Source: Ophioderma brevispina
Taxonomy: Eukaryota > Echinodermata > Ophiuroidea > Amphilepidida > Ophiodermatidae
DNA length: 64,000 nucleotides
Assembly (NCBI GenBank): GCA_023653785.1
Contig: JAMKCH010019834.1
Location: 124,001-188,000 of the forward strand
Direction of reading: 5' to 3'
Below the pieces are notes generated by a model. That model had not been told where the DNA came from. It saw only the letters and a list, made by a program, of their open reading frames with translations, and ran no database searches. The position numbers and the translations under genes were made by a program. Below, piece after piece: positions 45,102 through 54,872 of this stretch. The stretch's first letter is position 1. The number at the start of each line of letters is the position of its first letter.

Positions 45102-45287
45102 GTATGTTACTGCTGTTGTTCTTAATCCTTGTTGCATAGTATTTGTTACAATAGCTAATAGTAATTTGAAATTTTATAAAAGGCGGGAACAGTATTTTAC
45201 ATATCATAAGACTAGCGTTTTGAAAGATTTCATCAATTATGCCTGTAATGTGTGAACGTTTACCAATGTATCATTGTTGATTTGTAG

Positions 45288-45515
45288 CTATTGCGACACA
45301 GGACCAAACCGCCAATTCCCCATCGGATTATACCACAGTAACGACAACAACGAACTTCAATTCTGGGGAGAGTACAAAAATAGTATCTATTCCTGTAATT
45401 GATGACAGTGAAATAGAAATGCCTGACGAATCCTTTACAGTAACAATGACATCCTCAACAAATGGTGCAATGGTATCTCCGACTGTAAAAACCATAACTA
45501 TAGTAGATAATGATG
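45288..45515 (+). CDS. Exon: Calx-beta C-terminal part (terminal domain 2, B)
   Basis: 228 nt, phase 1/1, intact. Encodes IATQDQTANSPSDYTTVTTT, then IPVIDDSEIEMPDESFTVTM and ITIVDND. A canonical DY.. turn, DD..E..ES acidic loop and terminal strand. Donor GTAAGA. Confidence 0.85.
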
Positions 45516-45659
45516 GTAAGATTTGTTTGATTTCTAAGCATATACATTTAAATTTAAAAACATTTTAAATGTATATTTAAACATATTGAACATTATACGC
45601 ATCCCTATATATCTCAGATTGTTCGGTACATATTCTTATATTAATCTTCTTTGTTTCAG

Positions 45660-45765
45660 TTCGTATTTCATTTGTTGAGACGTCGTATACTGCTTTAGAG
45701 TCCGACAACACCAAAAGATTGAAGTTTACGGAGGACGGGTGACGCCAGCCCAACGCGTTACATTT
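45660..45765 (+). CDS. Exon with frameshift: Calx-beta N-terminal part (terminal domain 3, A)
   Basis: Acceptor TTTGTTTCAG and donor GTAAGT. The front reads RISFVETSYTALESDNTKR; after about 45718 the frame must shift to give IEVYGGRVTPAQRVTF. At 106 nt it does not fit phase 1/1. It may be an error or a damaging indel. Confidence 0.6.
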
Positions 45766-46489
45766 GTAAGTACACTATCCAATTAATTTCAGTTACACGT
45801 CTGTGAACGTAACATAAAACATGAGTGTCCAATCCAAGATAAATAGAAAACCACCCGGAAATAAATAAGCCATAACTGGGAATTTGTCGGATAGTGCTAC
45901 AGTTGTGTTAAGTGGAGAAATAAAGGGGAAAGTTTGTACACGGGTCAAAATAACTGTTTTATTGATGGTCAAATGTTGTCTTCTGTGTGTCAGTCCTAAG
46001 GATTAAGTAAGTATATTGCCTTATCTACGCTTCAAGGTCATTCATACAAGGGGTAAGGATCAGAATGCTCTGATGATTTTGAAAAGTGTTGTCCATTGTT
46101 CGTCTGTTGTGTTAAACTGAAGTACATATTAAACAGGGTGAAATAATTTCCTGAAAAAGTTATGGGGATCTTTATGACAGGGTACATGTTACGTCGCAAG
46201 CCGCTGCCCTATAAGAATCATATTTAAAGACACTATCAGTAAGCCATCCATCCAAAAAAGAGTCAAAATATTCGAAATTGGCAGTCTCACAAGGAAGTAG
46301 AGTCCGTAGAATTCACATAAGTTTTTTTCTAAACGAAAAAGGGCCAAAAAAAAGTCAAAAAAACAGCGTGTTCAACGATATGAATCTCCATTAATTACGT
46401 CTTGTAGTAAGTGTCCGTATGGACAGCAATGACTAAACTATCGATTGTCTTAGTTGGTTGCATCAGTCTTAATCACATTTGCAGAGAGT

Positions 46490-48310
46490 AAGGTTAGTTT
46501 ATTTTATTTATAATCCCGTTATTTATCAAAGGAAATTCATTAATACAAATGTATTGCAGTCTCCCCAGGGAAGAACTGATAACAATAATTACAGTAATAC
46601 AAGTATACGAAAAATAAGTTATGGTACATAATCTTACAGAATACCACATATACATGTATATGTGCTTATGAGATGATGTTACATATATACACAAATAACA
46701 CTGTAGCACTTTGAAGATGTAGCAGGTACACACCACACACACACACGCCATACACACACATACATACACCATACAAATGTACACATGCAACATACACAAT
46801 GCAATGCATGTACACCTGCACACCCCACATATGCAGTACCAATCACAGACACAAAATTTCATTTACATATACACATATAAAATAGTAAACAGGAGAAATC
46901 ATGTGGTTATGGCACTTTAAAAGAAAACAAACTAATGGAATCTAATTTCCTTCGTGTGCCTTGTGGTAGATTATTCCAGAGTACGCTGCTCTGTACTGGC
47001 ATGTTCTTTTACCAGCTTGTTATTCCATGATGGAATGATCAACATGTTATGCGCCGGATACGAGTGCCTTTAAGCATGTGTTGTGCACTGGTAAAAGTAA
47101 AACAAGAGGAGATATAATCAGGGGCAAAATGCTTAACGGCATTAACATGATCTGATAATTCCATCTTCTCCTCAGATTAGTCCTCCAACCAAGGTCTTTC
47201 ATCATTTTCTCCACCGAGGTTCGAATGTCGCAGACAAACAAGGACAAGGGCAAGTCTGTTTGCAAAATTGGAGATCATTATGGTGCCCAGTATTGATGAA
47301 TTGGACCAAACAGAACTGCCGTAGGCAAAATGAGAAAAGACCAAGGCTTTGGCAAGCATATTGACTGTAGCTAGTATGAGGAAGATATGCTTAATTCTCC
47401 TAGAGTACAACAATCTTTGGAAAGCATATGAACAAAAATAATCGGCATGATTGCTCCACAATAAAATACGGGATTCAAAAACTAACAACAAGTACTGTAT
47501 GAATGGCTCTTTCAATAGAAACATTTTATACATAAGGAAATATTTTTATAAATTATTTAGTGTCTGTTGATACAAACACCATGAATTTAGTTTTTGTTAT
47601 GTTCAAGGTAAGGTTTTATTTGACATGAACCAATGAGCAATTTTAGTCAAGTTAGTGTTAAGCTCATTTTGCAGGGTGATTGGGTCAGATGAAATGACTA
47701 AACGGGTAGGTGGTCATTGCTAATAACACATTTGCCTGAAACTGATTAGGTAAGAATCACAAAAATTATAAAATAAAAGAGGACCCCAAGAAGTGCTCCT
47801 TGAGGTATCCCAATATCAATATTCATAAAGTAGGAAAGTACAGACAGACTTAATATTAAAAAGCTTGTGGATCTCTCTTTTAGATAAGAATGAAACCCAT
47901 TACATGCGATTACCAGTAGATACCATACTTCTTTAATTAATAAGAAAGTAGATTTTGTATTGATTTAAAGTATCAAAAGCCTTCTTTAGATAAAGAAGAG
48001 TCGTTCTGTTACTTTCCATCCTTTATGTTATTAAGGATATGATCGAGTGACATTTAAAAGAGTAGTAGTAGTACTGTGTTTACTTCTAAAACATGACTGG
48101 ACACTGATTTAAAATGGTAAGATATGGAGTAAGGATAATGGTAAAGCTGATCATGTACAGCACGATTCAGAATTTTTGATTTAAAAATAGGAGAACAGAA
48201 GAAATGGGCTCCTAGGTGTTAACATCACCTTTGTCACCCTCCTTGAAGATAGGTGTAACCTTAGCTTTTTTCCAATCCGATGGAAAACTGAAGGGATCAA
48301 AGAAAGGTTA
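46490..48310 (-). mobile_element. Decayed LINE, reverse transcriptase remnant
   Basis: On the - strand PSDWKKAKVTPIFKEGDKGD (about 48230-48290) is a finger-domain motif. GIPQGALLGVLFYF (about 47780-47825) is the palm GxPQG box, and LAKALVFSHFAYGSSVWSNS (about 47290-47350) is a post-palm motif. Many stops and frameshifts separate them. It differs from the LINE at 15175. Confidence 0.75.
46727..46830. repeat. CA/TACA-rich low-complexity stretch
   Basis: ACACACAC and CATACACA repeats. The cysteine-rich 122-codon - strand ORF across 46494-46862 is an artefact of this composition. Confidence 0.75.
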
Positions 48311-49439
48311 CAACTATATGCAAGTGGGGGTGTGGTAACAAATGATTGTTGCTGACAACTTGAGGAGTTTAAATACCAATATTATCAATACCTGTAGCTT
48401 TTATAGAAAAGTTTACAGATATGATCAAAATACAAACACAGGAGTTTTAATATCAAAATTGAATTAGTTTAATCTCAGGGTTAGAAAAGTAAAATTCATC
48501 ACAACTATTATTATTATTATTACTAGTATATTAAATTTATAGCCCAAAGTCTTTACCTACAGAAGTGAATACCCCATTAATTGTTCTGCAATCTCCTTAT
48601 CATCACAAGTAAAACTGAATTGTTTTTTATATTAGTTACAGTTAGTATAGTAATACTTGTTACAAGACATGCAAAAATCTGATTTTTGGCAATATTTTTC
48701 GTTTTCAGATTTGGTAAATCACTAAGCGTGCCTTTAAAGAGGTAGATTGAGGTACGCGGTACATTAAACGAGTGGCTTTGGAGTTATTGATTTAAATTGA
48801 ATTTTTGGCACTCCATCATAACCTTGACAAGTTGTTAGCCAGTATTCCTAAACCCAAACGTCAAAAGTTAGACAAACTATTAAATTACCTGTTCTTTTAT
48901 CATTGTGCCTAGAAGAATACAATAATTCATCGAAATTTTCAAAGTGGGTGTCATGAATTTCAAATTCAACCAATGGCGAATTGTAAAAAATTTTATAATA
49001 ATTTACAAGATACTTTTAAACTCAATCAAACACTAGTAAACGAGCCTTGACTTTGCTGCATAAACATTGACCGTTAGACCTATTTTGCTGGATATCTCCA
49101 TAACGATGCCTTTTACAGAGAAATGTCACCATAGGGACTTTTTTACTCCTTGTTACCACACGAACAATTAGAGCTATACTAAACGTTATGGACCATTATT
49201 TAAAATTTACCCGTGTAGAAACTTTAACCCCCCTCCTTGGAAATTGCCGGACATTTTCCCAGAGGGCATGTGGGCTAAAACCTTCTAAAAATGGTCATTT
49301 GAAGTCAAATTCAATCGTCAAACCTTGCTTGCCAAAGTTTAGTCAAGGAATTGAGGATTTTGACGTAACTAGTACCTTAGTTCATTTAAAAAAGCATCAT
49401 TAAGGTCATTTAACCATTTCGCGATACTTTATGGCCTAA

Positions 49440-49630
49440 AATACAAGAAATGGTTGCCACCACCCAGTGACAAATTCGAACAAACCGTTGAACGCAACGA
49501 ACAAACGCAACGAGACGAAACGCTGGCAGGCGCACGGCAAACGTAGCAAAACGCGTTGTAAACGCGAGCGCTTCAAAATCCAAATAGAGTCCCTACGCAG
49601 TGCTACGACCGGGTTCAATTGTAGAATGAA
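49440..49630. repeat. GC-rich dispersed repeat, inverted relative of 5975-6180
   Basis: CpG-rich block with GCAAAACGCGTTGTAAACGC and CGCAACGAGACGAAACGC, the inverted counterpart of the block near 6040-6110. Flanking GGTTCAATTG is also shared. Confidence 0.6.
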
Positions 49631-49669
49631 CCGAGAATTCAGCCAAATTTCTGACATTTTCACAGCTGT

Positions 49670-50930
49670 TAACCTCGTCTACCGAAGGGGGGGGGGGGGT
49701 GGTTACCACCCCCCCCCCCGTCAGGTTTTTTCCCACCGCGGCTAAAACCCCCTTTTTTGGGCAAAATTTATTTATGTAATTGTCAATTGACAATTTCGCC
49801 CTTTAATACAACAAACAAACATCCACCGGGGTATAGGGGTTGGCTAAGATAACAGGGTGATCCCAAAAAAAAGGATCGAAGGGGGGGTGGTAACACCCCC
49901 ACCCCCCGGAAGAGAAGTACCAACATGCCTAAAAAACCACAGGACATCCTACACTTGTTTGGTACCAATAGATAGCTATGGTCCTCCTCTTTCCTTTGAT
50001 ACCAAATGAGTACCAACATGCTAGCATTACGTCACCAATGACGTCATAAAGTTCGCATGTCAGCAAAAACTGCATTTCCATAGACAAACAGTGAAAAATT
50101 CAATTTTTCGCCACACAGGTGAGGAAAATCAGATTTTCATGCGGTTTTTGACTACTTGAGGGAAATGACTAGTTTAGATAAAGCATCATTTTTAGAGCTA
50201 TAATAGGGGTTTGAGTCGCTAAAATTGAGAAATATCAATTTCCACCCTAAATTCAATATTTAGTACTTCACTCAACATATGACGTCTGGTGACGTCCGAT
50301 GGGGATGTTAGTACTATTGTGGTCCACTGGAAAGAAAACTCTAAGCTATACTTTGGTACCAAATTTACCGGAATCGGGTGTTAGTACGAAAATACAGGGG
50401 GGTGGTAACCACCCCCCCACTACGGAGAGAAAGTACCAACTGGCCTAACACAACACAGGAACAATACATACACTTGATTTTGGTACCATGATAGCTATGG
50501 TCATTTCCTCTTTACCTTTGATACCCTTTCCCTACACACACACAGTGTGATTGAAAAATCAATTTTCGCCCCCAAAAAAGGTTTCAGGAAAATCAGATTT
50601 TCATGCGGTTTTTGACTCTACATTGATGGGAAATGACTAGTTGTATATAAAGAAAATCATTTTTAGAGCATAATAGGTGTTTTGAAGTCGCTAAAATTGC
50701 GAAATAAACAATTTTCCACCCTATATTCAGTATTTAGTACTCCTCAACTATGAGTCATGGTGACGTCTCATAATGGGGAGGTTAGTAATTAATTTGGTAC
50801 CAATGGAAAGACGAAAACTCTAAGCTATCCTTGGTACCAAATTTACAGGAAGCGGGTGTTCAGTAACGGGAAAATCAAGGGGGTGGTACCGCACCCCCCC
50901 CCCCTTCGGGAGTTTTGTTACAAAAAAAAT
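49670..50930. repeat. Tandem units bounded by GGGTGGTNACCACCC palindromes
   Basis: Palindromic G-run/C-run blocks occur at about 49686-49720, 49879-49912, 50397-50420 and 50880-50904. Units of about 500 bases between the last three are direct repeats, sharing GAGAAGTACCAAC, ATAGCTATGGTC and AAATCAGATTTTCATGCGG. Unit 2 is a diverged copy of unit 1. Confidence 0.65.
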
Positions 50931-51189
50931 GGCGCAGGTAGAACGAGGGTCTAAGAATCCACAATATAAATCCACTGGAATCTTCAGTAAGTGTATTTAA
51001 GCTCCTTTTTTCGGGGCAGTTCAAGACGACGGGGGGAGGGGTTCTATCGGGCCCTCGACGGCACAATACTTCAGCAGTATTCCACAAATTATTTCCACAG
51101 AGTACGCTGTCGCTAATTCCACTTTTAGGACAAAAAAAATATGTTGATTGTCCTCGTCCGCCCACCGTATACCATCGTCCCGACAGTTT

Positions 51190-51217
51190 TACTTCTTTTT
51201 TTTTTTTTTGAAAATTT

Positions 51218-51257
<40 letters not shown>
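51190..51257. repeat. Long T and A homopolymers
   Basis: Runs of T followed by about 37 uninterrupted A. The length is likely to vary or to be poorly assembled. Confidence 0.8.
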
Positions 51258-51260
<3 letters not shown>

Positions 51261-52918
51261 AAAGAAAATTGAAATTAAATCAAAAAATGGATCAATAAAT
51301 CCACCAAAATCGGCCGAAATATAAATAATAATACCCTAGGATGTTCTAGCAGTGTTGTTATTGCCAGTTCTTCGTCTTCAAGCACAATTTGCAATATTTT
51401 CTCGCTAGCGGTATTATTATGCCCCAAGAACACCAGCCACAGGGTAGGAGGTCTGAGTGATCTGTACCACGGTCTGGGAACAACCACGGGTGGGATGCAG
51501 TTCCACACGCTGTATCTTAATAATTTTGTAAGGAACTGCTAAATTTTCTAGAGAGTAAGATTGTACTTTTGTTTCCAAAACTGAATTAAAAAAATTGAGT
51601 TCAGCACCAATGGGGTTGTTTCGGATCTAGCTATTTTGGGTGGCTGACAAACTCTAATTTTGTGTTTTGAGAGAAGATTTTTATGCTCGTTTGCATGACT
51701 TCGCAAAGGTGCTGCAAGAATTTCGGTGGTTGTAACTTATTCGGCGCCTTCTCTGCATTTGGCCATTGGAGTATTTGAATTTTGCTTTTGTTTCTCCCCG
51801 AGGGCGTTTCTAATAAGTACAATTTTATTAAGAAATAAACAAAAAAAATCTGATAAGTTGATTTCTTATTATGATTCATTTGAATATATTAAAATTGTAC
51901 TTTAAGAATGACAATAATAATAAAAAATCCTGATAAGTTGATTTTTATTATCCAAAGTCCCTTCCCATATGGGTATGGCCTGAGCGGGGAGGGGTGTGAT
52001 TTACTCAGTAGGCCACTACCATGATAAGTATAGCACACACTGTGGTCGCCAAGATGATAGTTATGAATTTGTCCGTACAAACGTAAATAAAGACTTGGGG
52101 CTTTGTTCCAAGCGGGTTGTGGAAACACAAGTGAGCAAGAGTACAGATCTCGTTAAAATGGGGCGGGGGGGTCGATGCATGCGAATTGGCAAGAAAGAAC
52201 GCACGCACACAGCATGGTAAACAATGAACAGGTTTCCTCGTGAGGGCTTTAGTTGTCATTCATGTTGAAAATGTATGATGAAACCTGTCAGTGCTGGCAC
52301 ATTGAAAATTATGTCGTTTTATTATATACCTAAGTTGAATGAATACCGAACTATGGAACATGGCCTGAAATTTTTAAAAAAATCCGACCGACCGACCCAT
52401 TCTGGCAGAGCCTTATGACAATCAAACAATTTGTTTTGGCTTAGGGCCACAAACTGGAAACCTTTTTGATTGCCAAAACTGCAGCTCTTTTGGCTTCAAA
52501 CCTGGTGACAGAGCAAAATAGCTTTTAAGCTCATGTGGTATGCAAAAATTTTGAATGGAATACTGCCACCGATCTACAATCTTTGGAAATCCAAAACTAC
52601 TATTCCAAGTCTTTAGCAACATTTTTTTAAACATTTCACAATGGTATTTTTTCATGCCTAAAATAGGCTATTACAATTTGCACAGCAATAAACATATAGC
52701 AAATGAATCTCACAGCATGACATTCATTGGAAAAATTTATTTATATTATTTTTTAAAATCAGTGATTGATATCAAGGAAAATCTCCTTGATGCCATCTTT
52801 TAACTTGCCATACTGAAAACATTCAGGCTATTTATAGTACTTTGCTTTTTAGAATGACCTCTAAGCAGAAGTAGATTGCACACATTCTCCATATATGGTA
52901 ATACATTTTCTGTTAAAG

Positions 52919-53161
52919 TGGTGACAACCATCGATGGAACTGCCGTTTCAAATGCCAATCAGAATTCGCCAGATTTCGTTCGTTTCCAAAACCAACCCGT
53001 TGTCCTCCCTGCTGGTAGTGTAGATGGAGTTGTGACCATCTCTCTAATAAACGACAGTGACTTTGAAGAGCTGGAGCAGTTTTCGGTAACTTTGAGCAGC
53101 GACTCAGCCGTTTCAATTGGAATCCCGTCGACAGCCATTGTGTACATCGAGGACGATGATT
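52919..53161 (+). CDS. Exon: Calx-beta C-terminal part (terminal domain 3, B)
   Basis: 243 nt. Reads VTTIDGTAVSNANQNSPDFV, then LPAGSVDGVVTISLINDSDF, EQFSVTL and IVYIEDDD. It closes the Calx-beta array. The donor proposed here, T|GTATTG, is weak: joining its final T to the next exon (AA..) would make TAA. The true donor may therefore be elsewhere, or a base is wrong. Confidence 0.75.
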
Positions 53162-53810
53162 GTATTGATTATTTTCCACAATACTGATTTGTTTCTAGTG
53201 GAATGATAGACTACTTCATAGCCCAACGTTGTGTGTTTTTACAGTTACCCTTTTCGAAATTATTTCGACCATAGGCCAGCCATAGACAGCTTGCATATAG
53301 TCCCTAAAATACCCAGTCCCACACATAATTAATCCCGTCCACACACAATTAGTGCTCACTAAGAAAGGGCCTATGTCGGGATTAACTCACAAGGTTGAGG
53401 TTCATTGCCTGTCTGGTGATATTTTTTTATGTAGAATGGAGTTCATCTTCAATTTGAACGCACACTCGTTCTCCATTTTGAACATGTTGAACAAAACCAT
53501 GTGGATATCAGGACTATGCGTAGGGGGCTATAATGTAATATAAAACCTCATACTAATCGCCAAATTAAACGACTGTTTAGAGGCCATCTCAAATACAGCA
53601 GCTGAATTTCAGTGGGCTTGACGATACTCACCCAATTCGACAGAAGAAAAATGCGTTTGAGAATATCGCAATGCAAGTTAGATACTAACACGCCAACATC
53701 TTCAATTCGAGGAAAATTGAAAGGCACTTCTCTCAAAGGAACTTTTGAAATGTTAAGTTATCATTTTTTTGTATCAAATAATCTTAATAATATGTTATAC
53801 CTATCAACAG
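53162..53810 (+). other. Intron, nothing recognised
   Basis: 649 bases without clear repeats. The 178-codon ORF 53612-54148 reads through the end of this intron, the EGF exon and the following intron; only the EGF part is real. Confidence 0.6.
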
Positions 53811-54008
53811 AAAACTGCCCTAATGGTTGTGAAAATGGTGGTGAATGTATTGGACCAAACACATGTTCGTGTCCAGAAGGATTCAGTGGAGAACGTTGTG
53901 AAATTGTTGCACCTACATGCAATCCTAGTTGTGCAAATGACGGTCAGTGTATTGCCACAAATGAATGCCTTTGTCCGGGATTCGATGCAAGTACCTTTTG
54001 TTCAGCAG
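53811..54008 (+). CDS. Exon: two EGF-like domains
   Basis: 198 nt, phase 1/1, acceptor CTATCAACAG and donor GTAAAG. The first domain is [20 protein letters not shown] plus PEGFSGERC, the second [20 protein letters not shown] plus PGFDASTFC. Each has the six cysteines of an EGF fold in the correct spacing. Neither has the acidic N-terminal signature for calcium binding. Typical of extracellular stalks. Confidence 0.9.
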
Positions 54009-54472
54009 GTAAAGATACAATTAGTAATACTTTTACACAAGCCCAAATCGAAACAAATTTACAGTTTTACCTAGAGAACAGTAGCTGTGATGGCCGACTG
54101 TTCGAAGCTGTCGTTGTACATGTTGTAAGGGAAAATTGTATTGGATGAAGATAAAACTCGATAGAATAACGTTAATTTTATTTTATGATAACTCAGATAA
54201 TGATGTTATCTTTGCTTCAATTATTATTATTATTATTACTTTCCTATTATTACGTATTGGGGAAATTGTCCCTTTATATACACTTACTATGACGTCCTTT
54301 ATATTGCGCTTTCAAGAATATATACGACGGGCTGTAACATAATTTTGTCGTACTTATAACCACGTGATTATTGACAAGTTTAGCGCTGACGTTATTATTA
54401 CCTTCATTATTAATTTATTATGATTATTATTGTTGTTGTTATTCTTCTTATTATTATTATTATTAATTGAAG
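54009..54472 (+). other. Intron with ATT-rich simple repeats
   Basis: (ATT)n stretches at about 54217-54240 and 54412-54470. The second doubles as the polypyrimidine tract for the next exon. The in-frame extension after 54008 (..[13 protein letters not shown]) has no supporting splice sites or homology. Confidence 0.6.
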
Positions 54473-54607
54473 ATATCAATGAATGTGCTACCGGACAAGG
54501 GACTGCAGAGTGTGCTAGTCAACAGCTCTATTGTATGAATTCATTCGGTTCCTATTACTGTGATTGTCCATCTGGATTTTATCAGACCCCAAATGGAGGA
54601 TGCACAG
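54473..54607 (+). CDS. Exon: calcium-binding EGF domain
   Basis: 135 nt, phase 1/1. With the preceding G it begins DINECATG, the calcium-binding EGF signature, and contains CMNSFGSYYCDCPSGF, with the hydroxylatable Asn and the aromatic residue of that class. Donor GTATAT. Confidence 0.9.
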
Positions 54608-54744
54608 GTATATGTCAGATTAATACTTACTACTGAAATTACTATCACCAAGAATCGCCATTCTGTTGTAAAATACCTTTTTGTATATTTTGTTTTCTTT
54701 ACAAACCACTAGTTACATTTTTCTTCTTTTTTTGTAATTTTTAG

Positions 54745-54872
54745 CTGCACTCGTTTTTTATGCATCCTTCACAATTATATCAATCGGAGGCGTGCCTTCA
54801 GTTTTCAACAGGAACCTGAGAAACAGAAACACGGCAGATTTTGTGAGCCTAGCAACGCAAATCGAGTTTGAG
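54745..54872 (+). CDS. Exon: SEA domain, N-terminal half
   Basis: 128 nt, phase 1 start and phase 0 end, acceptor TAATTTTTAG, donor GTATTG. Encodes LVFYASFTIISIGGVPSVFN, then RNTADFVSLATQIEFE, matching the first strand and helix of SEA domains (ADFVSLATQIE is the usual helix after the F..L.N motif). The change of phase marks the end of the symmetric exon array. Confidence 0.8.

Larger units (their letters stand above)
46226..48745. repeat. Repeat split by a LINE (intact relative at 57439-57720)
   Basis: 46226-46465 (TTTAAAGACACTATCAGTAA.., GTAAGTGTCCGTATGGACAG) matches the left part of 57439-57720. 48640-48745 (AATACTTGTTACAAGACATG.., AAATCACTAA) matches its right part. The LINE remnant lies between them. 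Confidence 0.65.
45766..52918 (+). other. Longest intron (7.2 kb), transposon-filled
   Basis: Contains a split repeat (46226-48745) with a decayed LINE, then mostly unassigned sequence at 48750-49430, the GC-rich repeat copy at 49440-49630, tandem GGGTGGT units at 49670-50930, a long T/A homopolymer at about 51190-51257 and further unassigned AT-rich DNA up to 52918. ORFs on both strands between 49188 and 52803 are not convincing genes. Confidence 0.6.

Noticed and set aside
46494..46862. Cysteine-rich 122-codon ORF on the - strand
   Set aside because: Its Cys and Val residues arise from CA/TG-rich low-complexity DNA; there is no signal peptide or regular cysteine spacing.
53612..54148. A single 178-codon gene containing the EGF domains
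   Set aside because: The EGF part is bounded by good splice sites in phase 1. The sequence before and after is intron, with no homology to a protein domain.
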